DNA of 9,770 nucleotides from the NCBI GenBank assembly GCA_029939445.1, contig JAOZSY010000087.1, forward strand, positions 1-9,770, given 5' to 3'. This stretch comes from Bacteroidales bacterium. Lineage in GTDB: Bacteria > Bacteroidota > Bacteroidia > Bacteroidales > UBA1556. Below, piece after piece: positions 1 to 7,984 of the stretch; the first letter of the stretch is position 1, and the number at the start of each line of letters is the position of its first letter. The position numbers were made by a program, and so were the translations under genes. The notes beneath the pieces were generated by a model. The model was not told the DNA's origin. It did not search any database and saw only the letters and a program-made list of their open reading frames with translations.

Positions 1-1314
1 ACAATAGCTAATAGTGAGATTACTTATAGCTGGAAAATTAAGAACTCTAATACATCTTATAGTATTGGTTTGGGTAGTAATAAAATCCACCATTTAAGTC
101 TTGCAGATACTGGTATAATTGTTCTTGAAGCATATAGCTCAGTATTAAATCATATTATTGATTCTGCAGAATTTGCAATGGATGTTTGTGAGGCTCCAGA
201 AATAGTTCTTACTTTCAATGCCGAAGAACGACCTAGTGGTTCTACTTTTGCTGAGGGTAATATTGTTGATTTCACTTTTAACTCTGATGCTAGCTTAAAT
301 CTAAACTATAATTGGAGTGTTAATAATAGTGGAACAATTACATCAATAGGATCTGGCACAGCTCTTAATCATACTTTATCAACAAATGATAATGGTATTA
401 TAACTCTTGAGCTTGTTAATCCAATTTCTAACTTTGTGGTAGCTTCTACAACTTATAATATAAATGTGGTTGAATTGCCAGCAATTGTACTTAAAGTTGG
501 AAGCACAACCCATGCAAGTGGCGCAACATTCTGCGAAGGAACAGAGATTCATCTAAATAATGCGATACTTGACTACTTAAGCAGTTTAAGTATTACATTT
601 AAATGGAAGATTAATTCTGTACTTATCGGAACAGGAACTACTTTAGATTATACTTTACTAGACTCTGATGACGGGGTAATTACTCTTGAGATTCTTAGCT
701 CGCTTAATAAAATTATTGCAATGGCAAGTTATAATCTTAGTGTAAATCCACTACCTACTCAACCTATAATTACAGGTCATAGTACAGTAGTTAGTAATAT
801 TGAATTTACAGATTATCTTGCAAGTGGAAATCATGCTGATCAGTATTTATGGAATATTACCAATGGTGGAGTAATATCTGGGCAGGGTACTACTGGAACT
901 GTTGATTGGAACTATGGGTATGTAGGTCATACAATGATTTCTGTGACAGGTTATAATACTTGTGGACTTGGTGAATCATCGGCGGACTTCTTAGTTTATG
1001 TTGACTTTATTGATCCTTCAGGTGATGACTATGCAGGAGACGATTCTAAAGATAGTAAGCCTGTGGTTAATAATGACGATTTCATTATTAGTACATTCCC
1101 TAATCCGAATAGAGGTAATTTCGATTTAGAATTACCTGAGGAAGTAATAAACTTTAAACTTGAGATTAGAAATAGTCAAGGATTACTATTAGAAAAGATG
1201 GATGTTGAAGGTTCTTCAACAAAAGTATATCTTGGAGATAGAGTTCCTGGAGTTTATATAATTAAGATTATTACTAACGGAGATATACATACAAAGACTT
1301 TTGTTATTTACTAA
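1..1314 (+). CDS. Secreted adhesin-like protein with Ig-like repeats and T9SS sorting domain (5' truncated)
   Basis: The reading frame is open from the first base and ends at TAA 1312-1314, giving 437 visible residues; the N-terminus lies outside the window. The TTG at position 70 is not a credible start, because the 23 codons before it continue the same repeat fold. Visible order: the end of one Ig-like repeat (residues about 1-63), two full repeats (about 65-159 and 160-252), a PKD-like domain (about 253-335), an acidic linker rich in Asp (about 337-360), and a C-terminal type A sorting domain (about 361-437) with the motif FPNPNRGNF and a terminal KTFVIY. In Bacteroidota this tail directs export through the type IX secretion system and is usually removed at the cell surface. 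The protein is therefore probably surface-attached or released, perhaps an adhesin. No enzymatic domain is visible, and the specific function is unknown. It faces the nrf cluster tail to tail and is not part of it. Confidence 0.9.
   Translation, partial: TIANSEITYSWKIKNSNTSYSIGLGSNKIHHLSLADTGIIVLEAYSSVLNHIIDSAEFAMDVCEAPEIVLTFNAEERPSGSTFAEGNIVDFTFNSDASLNLNYNWSVNNSGTITSIGSGTALNHTLSTNDNGIITLELVNPISNFVVASTTYNINVVELPAIVLKVGSTTHASGATFCEGTEIHLNNAILDYLSSLSITFKWKINSVLIGTGTTLDYTLLDSDDGVITLEILSSLNKIIAMASYNLSVNPLPTQPIITGHSTVVSNIEFTDYLASGNHADQYLWNITNGGVISGQGTTGTVDWNYGYVGHTMISVTGYNTCGLGESSADFLVYVDFIDPSGDDYAGDDSKDSKPVVNNDDFIISTFPNPNRGNFDLELPEEVINFKLEIRNSQGLLLEKMDVEGSSTKVYLGDRVPGVYIIKIITNGDIHTKTFVIY
193..756 (+). 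repeat. Two complete tandem ~95-residue Ig-like repeats (plus a partial one upstream)
   Basis: The translated units at 193-477 and 478-756 align along their length. Both begin with P(E/A)IVL, then SG(S/A)TF.EG, then a YNW or FKW core, then an S.GTxL-hT/YTL stretch, then a Asp-rich turn followed by G(I/V)ITLE, and end in a strand with YN(I/L)xV. A third, partial copy at about 19-192 shows the same YSWKI core and the DTGIIVLE strand. The relationship is at protein level; the DNA copies have diverged, so these are old duplications rather than fresh slippage. Confidence 0.8.
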
Positions 1315-1340
1315 TATGGTTAATAATAGTGTTTGTGTAA

Positions 1341-1372
1341 GAAAGGCGCCAATTGGCGCCTTTCTTTTTTTT
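1341..1372 (+). terminator. Rho-independent terminator of the T9SS protein gene
   Basis: A perfect 10-bp stem, GAAAGGCGCC with GGCGCCTTTC, surrounds an AATT loop (1341-1364) and is followed directly by a run of eight T (1365-1372). It begins 27 bases after the stop codon at 1312-1314. On the minus strand the stem is followed only by TTACACAAAC, so it would be a weaker terminator for nrfJ coming from the other side, although it could serve both convergent genes. Confidence 0.93.
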
Positions 1373-1404
1373 ATTTCTTAAACTTGCTGATAGATTATTC
1401 GGTA

Positions 1405-1803
1405 TTACTCCACCTTATGTTGCAAATTGGAAGCAAACATAATTTCATCAAATGTACGATCTAAGGTTTTGCTGTAAAAATTTTGGGCAACCATTTCTTT
1501 TTGGAATCTTACCTCATCACCAATTTCTGCAGATGTTTGCGTCACAGCAACCCAGAAATCTTTATGCTCATGGCCTTCTTCATGCTTATGACCTTCAAGG
1601 TTTTCGTGAATTAGCATATAAGTATATCCACCAGCGTCAATAGTTTCTACTATTGCACCTTGGTAAAATGGCTTAATATTTTCAGAAGCTTCCTGCTCTT
1701 GCTTGGGCTCAACTTCTTGCTCAGTTTTATTATTTGCGACTTCGGTACATTGTGTAAATAATACAACTGTTAATACAATTAATAATAAGTTTATTGTCTT
1801 CAT
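1405..1803 (-). CDS. nrfJ: NrfJ-like small lipoprotein of the nitrite reductase cluster
   Basis: This is a 132-residue protein with an N-terminal hydrophobic segment (about 5-17) ending in LFTQC. Cys19 is a plausible lipidation site, though Gln at -1 is not a classical lipobox residue. A charged Glu/Lys/Gln linker (about 22-44) leads to a compact C-terminal domain with GAIVETIDAGGYTY, FWVAV, IGDEVRF and SKTLDRTFDEIMF. This domain is of the type seen in small proteins encoded with nrf genes, such as NrfJ in Wolinella. A His-rich segment, H66, H72, H74, H78 and H80, interrupts the domain and looks able to bind metal. The ATG lies one base past the nrfI stop, so the two genes are almost certainly co-translated; a weak AGAAG sits upstream within the end of nrfI. 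The molecular role of NrfJ is not established. The assignment rests on domain appearance and on position after nrfI. Confidence 0.78.
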   Translation of the reverse strand: MKTINLLLIVLTVVLFTQCTEVANNKTEQEVEPKQEQEASENIKPFYQGAIVETIDAGGYTYMLIHENLEGHKHEEGHEHKDFWVAVTQTSAEIGDEVRFQKEMVAQNFYSKTLDRTFDEIMFASNLQHKVE

Positions 1804-1804
1804 T

Positions 1805-4198
1805 TTATTCTTCTATTTTAAGTTTTCTATTTTGGTATGCTAATATCGATATTGTTGTAATAATTGCAATACTATGATATACCCAATTTGGAATTGGAAC
1901 TGGATCTCCGGTAGCATAAGAGTGCATCCCTGAGAGATAAAAATTCACTCCAAAGTATGTCATAAGTATTGTGTAATAAGAAATTAAAGAAAATAAGGCA
2001 AAAAGATAATAAGAGAAAATTCCTTTAAAAAGTCGCAAATGAATTACCAAAGTATAAACAATGATAGCAATATAAGTCCATGTTTCTTTAGGATCCCATC
2101 CCCAATATCTTCCCCAAGATTCATTAGCCCAAATAGCACCAAGGAAGTTGCCAATTGTAAGCAGAATGATGCCAATTATTAGGGTTATTTCATTAATATA
2201 AGTGATGTTTTTAATATGAGAATCAAGATGAGTTCGTTTCTTGGAGCGTAGTATGAAAATAATAAGAGTAATAAATCCTAATATGGCAGATACTCCAAAG
2301 AAACCATAACTAGCAGTAATAACAGATACGTGAATGCTTAACCAATACGACTTAAGCACAGGTACCAGACTAGTTATTTGTGGGTTTATTTCTCCCAACC
2401 AAGCAGCAAAAATAAATGTTCCAGCCATAATTAGTGATGCGCCAAGAGCTATTGCCGAACGTCTGAAAAATACAACTCCAGCAAGTACTGACGAAAAGGC
2501 AATGTAAATCATTGTTTCATACGTATTGCTAATGGGGGCATAGCCACCTATATACCATCTTATACCAATGCCAAATGCATGTGTTAAAAATAAGATTAAG
2601 ACAATAAGGTTAATACCAAAAGTTATTTTTGTGTTTATTAGTCGATTATAGAACATAGATACAAGGCTATATATTAAAAGGAAAAAGCCCAATAATAAAT
2701 AAGCAATAAATAGTTTTACAAAAAGAGCACTACCATTATACCATAATTCCACCTCTACTTTTTTCTGAGTCGGAATCACATTCTTTCCTTCTTTATTTTG
2801 ATAATCTTGGATTATTTTAATAAAAGGAATTGCTTCTGTATACTTTCTGCTGTAAATAAGATCCAAAAGTGTTTCTGTATCCCTTGTTAAACTTTCGTTA
2901 TCCAATTTCATAAACATGGTAGGCATATCTACCCATGTTTCTTTGTCGTCGTTTGGTTTAGGGAATATCTTTAATAGCATACCTCTATACGACATAAATG
3001 CCACATTCAGTAGCTCATCAACTTGCAAAAGGTCGCGCTCGTAAGTTCCTCTTCGCGAAGGGTTTAATTGATTTGCTGCATTGGTTTCTTTAGTTAATCT
3101 ATATTTTCCATCTTCAAAAAAATCTGCGAATGATAAATATTTTTGGGTACTAGGAACACCCAATAACTTACGCAAGCGAGGGGTTTTCACTTTAATAATA
3201 TTTACATTCTTCCATATATTTGGTCGCGAAAACATTCCCAAAATCACCTGATTGGCATTCATTCCATTCCATGTGCTTTTGCCAGTAAGTTTATTAAGAA
3301 CTTCTTTGTTTTGCGTATCCAAAGGCTTCATCCTGCCAGTTGGCCCTTGTACTATTAGTTTTCCAAAATCGGCTGCCAGCTCTTTAGAATTATCTCTATG
3401 ATCTACAATATAAGCTTCTATATACTCGCTGTATTCAGCTTTCTGAGCATAGTTTTCTTGAGCCCCTCCCATTATCATCAATGGCAATAATACTGTAGCT
3501 ATTGGCATTTTCTTAATCTTACGAATTAAGAATCTTAAACGAGATTTTCTATCAAATACAGTTAAGAGTAGGCCTAAAAATAATAAAGCATAACCAATAT
3601 AAGTAAGCTCTACTCCAGGGTCTTTATTTACCGATAGTATTGTTCCCTTCTCATCAGTATCGTAAGATGACTGAAAAAATTTATAACCTTTATACGTTAA
3701 TGTATTATTCATATATATATTAGTTCTAAAGCTATCTCCATTTTTCTCAAAAACAATAACATCAGAACTGAATTCAGAAGGTGCTTCGCTCCCCGGATAT
3801 CTTTTAAGTTCAAATTTGTTAAGCTTAATGGAAAATGGGGTTTCTATATGCTGGTTTCCTACAATTACAGAATTTGATTGATCTCCTTGGCGAATATGCA
3901 TAAGCCCATCAATACCAAAATTATGAGTTACAAAAGCTCCTAAAAGAATTATAATAATAGCAAAATGAAATATTGGACCAGGGCGTAAAAGCTTAACTTT
4001 AGCTTTCACAAATATAACAACCATATTTATTACCGAAAGCAAGAATATAACTTGATACCATAAACTTGTGTATACATATTCTCTGGCAAAATTATTACCA
4101 TAATCGTTTTCCAAAAATGTAGCAATTGCCGCAGCAGTGGCTAAAACGAACAATAGAATATACATTGTTCTATATGAAGAGAATATTTTGTTTATCAT
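1805..4198 (-). CDS. nrfI: NrfI/CcsBA-type cytochrome c synthase (ResB-CcsA fusion)
   Basis: A 797-residue membrane protein of the system II (Ccs) cytochrome c assembly pathway. It exports heme and joins it to Cys pairs of apocytochromes outside the inner membrane. The N-terminal ResB-like part (about 1-250) has membrane helices near 12-28, 46-65, 75-93 and 198-215. A large periplasmic stretch (about 250-480) follows, then the CcsA part (about 490-790) with many helices. The tryptophan-rich WWD heme-handling motif is at 690-707 (W690, W695, W699, W701, D702). The four conserved histidines known from Helicobacter hepaticus CcsBA are placed at H78 (TM-His1), H623 (P-His1), H720 (TM-His2) and H759 (P-His2); the last three keep the same mutual spacing as I recall for that protein. 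Downstream of nrfA and followed by nrfJ, it matches Wolinella NrfI, the synthase needed for the CX2CK heme site. It could also serve NrfH and other cytochromes. Confidence 0.92.
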   Translation of the reverse strand: MINKIFSSYRTMYILLFVLATAAAIATFLENDYGNNFAREYVYTSLWYQVIFLLSVINMVVIFVKAKVKLLRPGPIFHFAIIIILLGAFVTHNFGIDGLMHIRQGDQSNSVIVGNQHIETPFSIKLNKFELKRYPGSEAPSEFSSDVIVFEKNGDSFRTNIYMNNTLTYKGYKFFQSSYDTDEKGTILSVNKDPGVELTYIGYALLFLGLLLTVFDRKSRLRFLIRKIKKMPIATVLLPLMIMGGAQENYAQKAEYSEYIEAYIVDHRDNSKELAADFGKLIVQGPTGRMKPLDTQNKEVLNKLTGKSTWNGMNANQVILGMFSRPNIWKNVNIIKVKTPRLRKLLGVPSTQKYLSFADFFEDGKYRLTKETNAANQLNPSRRGTYERDLLQVDELLNVAFMSYRGMLLKIFPKPNDDKETWVDMPTMFMKLDNESLTRDTETLLDLIYSRKYTEAIPFIKIIQDYQNKEGKNVIPTQKKVEVELWYNGSALFVKLFIAYLLLGFFLLIYSLVSMFYNRLINTKITFGINLIVLILFLTHAFGIGIRWYIGGYAPISNTYETMIYIAFSSVLAGVVFFRRSAIALGASLIMAGTFIFAAWLGEINPQITSLVPVLKSYWLSIHVSVITASYGFFGVSAILGFITLIIFILRSKKRTHLDSHIKNITYINEITLIIGIILLTIGNFLGAIWANESWGRYWGWDPKETWTYIAIIVYTLVIHLRLFKGIFSYYLFALFSLISYYTILMTYFGVNFYLSGMHSYATGDPVPIPNWVYHSIAIITTISILAYQNRKLKIEE

Positions 4199-4267
4199 CG
4201 CTTTATTATATAATTTTTCTTAGTATAAGTATAGCAATTTTCCTGTTTTAGTAGGTTAATTGCAAAG

Positions 4268-4309
4268 TACAAATGTAACAAAATCCCACCTACAATGCAG
4301 GTGGGATTT
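4268..4309 (-). terminator. Intrinsic terminator or attenuator between nrfA and nrfI
   Basis: A perfect 11-bp stem, AAATCCCACCT with AGGTGGGATTT, flanks a 7-base loop (4281-4309). On the minus strand the stem is followed by TGTTACATTTG, which together with the last stem bases gives a moderately U-rich tail. It lies in the 204-bp gap after nrfA (stop TAG, 4403-4405) and before the nrfI start at 4198. It probably ends most nrfA transcripts, leaving readthrough or a separate start for nrfIJ. It could instead be a 3'-end stabilising hairpin. Confidence 0.75.
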
Positions 4310-4364
4310 CATTTTCAATAAAACATCTATCAGTTTTATTATTATAGATATTTATAAGCTTATC

Positions 4365-4394
4365 ATATTGTTTAATATATGATTAAAGCAATAT
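4365..4394 (-). repeat. AT-rich imperfect inverted repeat just after nrfA
   Basis: ATATTGTTTAAT pairs with ATTAAAGCAATAT around a 5-base loop, leaving a single bulged G (4388). It lies only 8 bases beyond the nrfA stop. It has no GC clamp or clear U-tract, so it is not a convincing terminator alone. It may act with the stronger hairpin at 4281-4309 as a 3' stability structure for nrfA mRNA, or it may be chance in an AT-rich gap. Confidence 0.4.
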
Positions 4395-4402
4395 ATTAAT
4401 TA

Positions 4403-5917
4403 CTAATTCTTAAAATATGAAGACTCAGGGTCTGATCCTTTAAGAGTTTTTTCAGAAACTAGGCCTCTTTCTTTAGCTTGTTTAATCCATTCTTTTTCCA
4501 AAGTTTTCTTAAACTCTAATTTTGCTGCAACTAGTTTCTCCAAAGGAACACCTGCTAACTTCTGAGCATTTTCTTTAGTAGAAAAATCTGGTGCCGAAAA
4601 ATCCATTACACCATGCTTTGCCAAAACAGATACTAATTTCACTCTTGCATTCATTGCATAATCATTTGCAACAGCTAATAAGCGAAGAGTTTCTTCTGGC
4701 GCATGAAAGAATGAAGGATGTGATGCAACTGCATAATCCCATCTCCATTGTCCTTTACGAATATCATCTCTAATAATCTTTAGCTCCTCATCTGTAGCAC
4801 CTACTTCCATTGCTTTCGCAGTTTCGAGGTGAGCTTTGGCTAAGTTATCCATTGCGAGCTCATGAAGTTGATCTTTACGCTCATACTTGCGGTGAACTAT
4901 CGACTTCAACTTCTCTTCACTCTCGCGGTGACATGGCATACACGATCTATCCATTGTGTTTAATGGATTTTGTAATTGGTGATCAGAGTATTTTACTGAT
5001 CCTTCTTGAGTATAAGGCATATGGCAATCAGCACATGAAACACCTTTCTGGCCATGAATACCTGATTTGTATAACTCATAACCTGGATGTTGAGTTTTCA
5101 ATATTGGAGCTTTAGAAATTTTATTTACAAAATCAGTATGTCCAACTTCATCATAATACTTCTCTGCACCTTCAGCAGTTAAACCATATTTCCATGGTAA
5201 TGTTACTACTTTGGCAACTTTTTTCACGCCATTTTCGTCAGTCCATTCTGTCTTTTTGAAGTAATACTCAACATGACATTGCGCACAAACCAAATTACGT
5301 TTCTCTTGATGAGTCGACTCTTCAAAAGTTGGTAGTCCCGCGGCTGTTAATGCACGATCTAAATGCGGTACATGCATTGCTAGTTCAGCAGTTTTTGGGT
5401 TATGACAATTATAACAACCTATTGAATTTACAATCTCAGGTCCATACTTAGCCCATTTGCCAGTAAAGAATTCAAGTTCGCCATCTTCCTCAATCATACG
5501 AGGTACATCAGGTGATTTACAAGTCCAACATGCTGTTGGCATTGGTCCTGTTTTTGAATCCACAGGAGCTCCTGTTCTTAATGTGTTTCTATTATCTTGC
5601 ACAGCATAATAATGTCCTCTTGGAGCATTATAGTCCTTAGCAAAACCATATCCCGACCATAGGATTGCAAGTTGAGGTTTATCCTTCAACATATCCGTTA
5701 ATTCATCACCTTCTTTTGTTTTTATCCATGATCCATATTGGCGAGGATAATATCTTGCCCAAGATTCATTTTTTGCTCTGTCTTCATGAGCAATTTCTGG
5801 TGTTTTGTTTAATTCAACGCGTTCTTCTTCTCTTTCGTTGATACTACTAGCCAAAAAACCCATAGTTACTATAGCCACTATCGAGACTACTAATAACAGT
5901 TTGTAATTTATTTTCAT
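4403..5917 (-). CDS. nrfA: Ammonia-forming cytochrome c nitrite reductase NrfA (pentaheme)
   Basis: NrfA reduces nitrite to ammonium with six electrons in the periplasm, as the last step of dissimilatory nitrate reduction to ammonium. The 504 residues match the family length. An N-terminal hydrophobic segment (about 6-24) acts as signal or anchor. Five heme sites are visible: CWTCK at 130-134, the catalytic heme with lysine as ligand that defines NrfA, then CYNCH 168-172, CAQCH 211-215, CADCH 295-299 and CMPCH 326-330. By alignment to E. coli NrfA the active-site residues are R114, Y218 and H277, and the calcium ligands are E217, Y218, K274 and Q276, so this is the calcium-containing type. 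The C-terminal helical region (about 330-490) normally forms the dimer interface. The gene starts 39 bases after nrfH, without a clear Shine-Dalgarno sequence. No key residue is missing, so the enzyme should be active. Confidence 0.98.
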   Translation of the reverse strand: MKINYKLLLVVSIVAIVTMGFLASSINEREEERVELNKTPEIAHEDRAKNESWARYYPRQYGSWIKTKEGDELTDMLKDKPQLAILWSGYGFAKDYNAPRGHYYAVQDNRNTLRTGAPVDSKTGPMPTACWTCKSPDVPRMIEEDGELEFFTGKWAKYGPEIVNSIGCYNCHNPKTAELAMHVPHLDRALTAAGLPTFEESTHQEKRNLVCAQCHVEYYFKKTEWTDENGVKKVAKVVTLPWKYGLTAEGAEKYYDEVGHTDFVNKISKAPILKTQHPGYELYKSGIHGQKGVSCADCHMPYTQEGSVKYSDHQLQNPLNTMDRSCMPCHRESEEKLKSIVHRKYERKDQLHELAMDNLAKAHLETAKAMEVGATDEELKIIRDDIRKGQWRWDYAVASHPSFFHAPEETLRLLAVANDYAMNARVKLVSVLAKHGVMDFSAPDFSTKENAQKLAGVPLEKLVAAKLEFKKTLEKEWIKQAKERGLVSEKTLKGSDPESSYFKN

Positions 5918-5956
5918 AATTTTAAATTTATTAAGTTTTATTAGTTATTTCCCTAT

Positions 5957-6487
5957 TTATTTTACTTCTTTCACTCCCAAATTATAAGGTGTGGTATTTA
6001 TTGCTCTAACTTTTCCGTGTGGAACTGACTTATGACATTCCCAACATCTTCTGCCATTCTGCACCTCAGGACTATCATAATTATGATACTGAGCTGCATT
6101 AGCTGAAATTTGAGAAGCTAAACTCTTATGACAAGAGATACAGTTGTCTTGAACACGCCTAGCCCCATCATCACTTATTTTCATTGCATGATCATAAGTA
6201 TTCATGGTAAAGGCCTTGGAATGGTTCCACCCATCAATCGTTTTTGCTTTATATTTATTGAAAAATCCATCTCGTGGTAAGTGACAATCAACGCATACAG
6301 CTTCTCTTGCATGAGAACTATGCTGCCAAGTTGCGTATTGAGTATTCATCACATGGCAATTAATACACGCCTTGGGATCACTTGACATATAAGATGGCAT
6401 TTTTGAAGCATAAACGATGTATCCAAAAAAAGCAATAGCAATAACAAAGCTTGCAATCGATATTTTCTTTAATACATTATTCTTCAT
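5957..6487 (-). CDS. nrfH: Membrane-anchored tetraheme cytochrome NrfH, menaquinol dehydrogenase for NrfA
   Basis: NrfH belongs to the NapC/NirT family. It oxidises menaquinol at the outer face of the inner membrane and hands electrons to NrfA in a stable complex. The 176-residue protein has one N-terminal membrane helix (about 8-27) and four heme sites: CINCHVM 41-47, CVDCH 65-69, CISCH 116-120 and CWECH 148-152. The Met at 47 fits the CxxCHxM pattern in which methionine is the heme-1 ligand of NrfH. K82 and D85, shortly after heme 2, lie where the family has quinol-pocket residues; that match is approximate. The gene directly precedes nrfA (39-bp gap), the usual order. A 99-bp gap separates it from the porin gene upstream, and I see no strong terminator or promoter there, so one transcript may cover both. 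Confidence 0.96.
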   Translation of the reverse strand: MKNNVLKKISIASFVIAIAFFGYIVYASKMPSYMSSDPKACINCHVMNTQYATWQHSSHAREAVCVDCHLPRDGFFNKYKAKTIDGWNHSKAFTMNTYDHAMKISDDGARRVQDNCISCHKSLASQISANAAQYHNYDSPEVQNGRRCWECHKSVPHGKVRAINTTPYNLGVKEVK

Positions 6488-6586
6488 AATCTTATTCTTT
6501 TTAGTGTGGTATGAAAATTAGAATGTTACTTGTTTTTTAATTAAAGTAAAATTCCAATTTCATTATATTTAATGTAGGGTCTAATC

Positions 6587-7927
6587 TTATTTGCCATTAA
6601 TAAATGTAGGCTTAACAACTAGCATTAACCATGCTGACCAGTTAGAAGCTCCCATTGCAGGCTTTGCAATTGGATTAACACTATAATCTGATTGCAACAT
6701 TCTTAAGCTTGCAGAGTCAAACATGCCAGATACACCAGCTTTTATAATAACACCCTTTGAGTGCTTATAACCTACATATGTGTCTAATTCCATACCTAAG
6801 CCTGATGACATTGCTGTAATATCTCCAGTATTAAATGTAGTTTCTTGATCAAGAATTTCTGCTGCCGACATAAAATAATGTAGAGCTGCTCCTGCAATAA
6901 ACTTATTTTTTGAATAATCTACCTTAGCATATATATCCTGAAGGCCAACGCTGTTTCCATGGTTTCCTACATAAAAGTAATCCATCCAACCATTAAATTT
7001 ATGGTTTGTTCCGTAAAGTGGAGCAAACGCATGGTTCTTCTTGCCATAATCAGCAGTAGTATCGGTTTGACTGTTACCAGATAAATATTCATAACCCAAG
7101 CCAAGTGTTATATTATCACTTAACTTATATGAAACATCTAAGCCAATATTCATAGCCGAATAGCCTTTATGGAAATCCTCATTATTCTCAGAATATGTTC
7201 CTTTATCTTTACCCATTTGGTAATAAAAGTTGAACCCAATAACAAATCCTGAAGTTTTAAATACAGAACGCTGTCCTATAATTTGTGAATATGTAGTCAT
7301 TGCACCGGGATTAGCATTGTTTAATACCACATCATCCACTCCGTTATTCAATGCTAATACACTTAATGTATATGAATCCGAGAATTCCTTATTAAACCAT
7401 AAGAATTGCATTGATTTATATGTTTTTGGGAAATTGAAACTGCGAGTCTGTACTTGATTAACAGCAATTCCAAGATGAATCTTAAAACCATCCTCATACT
7501 TAAATAAAGCTAGGTCGTGCGAGCGCGCCTGCTGAGCCCAGTTTACACCTCCCAAAATACGCTGGTCGTCGTAAGCAAGTTCCATACGACCCGCCTTTAC
7601 GGATAATTTCTCTGACAGCATAAGCTCCGCCCATGCTTGATGAATAGTAGTAGTTGCTCCATCTGTTTGAGCTAATTGAGCAGTTTGCCCCCAAATTCTA
7701 ACATCCTGAATTTGTAAACCAACTTTCCATTTCTCTTGTTTGAAATCAAGCCCCAAACGTGTACGTTGAGAAGTAAAAAGATTAAACATCTGATCTTGCT
7801 CTGTTTGAAGGTTCTTGTTTCCGTGGTCAAATTCAACTCTTGGTCTAAATTCACCATACAAACTAAACTGAGCATAACTAGTTGCTGAGATTAGTAGGAC
7901 TGCAAAAAGGGTAAAAATTTTATTCAT
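6587..7927 (-). CDS. Outer-membrane beta-barrel porin, alginate_exp-like family
   Basis: A predicted outer-membrane channel of 446 residues. The start at 7927 is chosen over an in-frame ATG at 7987, because it begins a clean signal peptide (residues 1-19, MNKIFTLF...SYA, with cleavage before Q20). The longer form would add 20 polar residues in front. The mature protein starts with a strand, FSLYGEFRPRVEFD, and shows QRTRLGLDFK, VGLQIQDVRIWG, WAELMLS-KLSVKAGRMEL and many alternating amphipathic strands. It ends in a hydrophobic strand, WLMLVVKPTF. This pattern resembles the alginate-export porin family, which in Bacteroidota includes many proteins unrelated to alginate. Its place at the head of nrfHAIJ suggests nitrite or nitrate uptake across the outer membrane. 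That role is inferred from context only. Other small anions or solutes are possible. Confidence 0.82.
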   Translation of the reverse strand: MNKIFTLFAVLLISATSYAQFSLYGEFRPRVEFDHGNKNLQTEQDQMFNLFTSQRTRLGLDFKQEKWKVGLQIQDVRIWGQTAQLAQTDGATTTIHQAWAELMLSEKLSVKAGRMELAYDDQRILGGVNWAQQARSHDLALFKYEDGFKIHLGIAVNQVQTRSFNFPKTYKSMQFLWFNKEFSDSYTLSVLALNNGVDDVVLNNANPGAMTTYSQIIGQRSVFKTSGFVIGFNFYYQMGKDKGTYSENNEDFHKGYSAMNIGLDVSYKLSDNITLGLGYEYLSGNSQTDTTADYGKKNHAFAPLYGTNHKFNGWMDYFYVGNHGNSVGLQDIYAKVDYSKNKFIAGAALHYFMSAAEILDQETTFNTGDITAMSSGLGMELDTYVGYKHSKGVIIKAGVSGMFDSASLRMLQSDYSVNPIAKPAMGASNWSAWLMLVVKPTFINGK

Positions 7928-7984
7928 AATTCTGTTTTTAGTATATATATTTGTATTTATTTGATTTTTCTCTAAAATTTTGTT

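Noticed and set aside
70..1314. TTG at 70 as the start of the T9SS protein
   Set aside because: The frame is open to base 1, and the codons before 70 encode the YSWKI core of the same Ig-like repeat, so the gene is simply cut by the window edge.
1452..1643. Plus-strand open frame opposite nrfJ
   Set aside because: It is antisense to the conserved NrfJ domain; its His/Leu-rich translation reflects the complementary strand.
4261..4285. nrfI promoter using TACATTTG or TACTTTGC on the minus strand
   Set aside because: The boxes resemble TAnnTTTG, but no TTG element lies at the right distance upstream, where the terminator-like stem is found; the evidence is too weak to list.
4591..5115. Plus-strand open frames opposite nrfA
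   Set aside because: They are antisense to conserved NrfA heme and helical regions and show no domain or start signals.
7500..7875. Two short minus-strand open frames in another frame of the porin gene
   Set aside because: They overlap the porin coding sequence, whose own frame is intact with signal peptide and barrel strands; no frameshift needs to be assumed.
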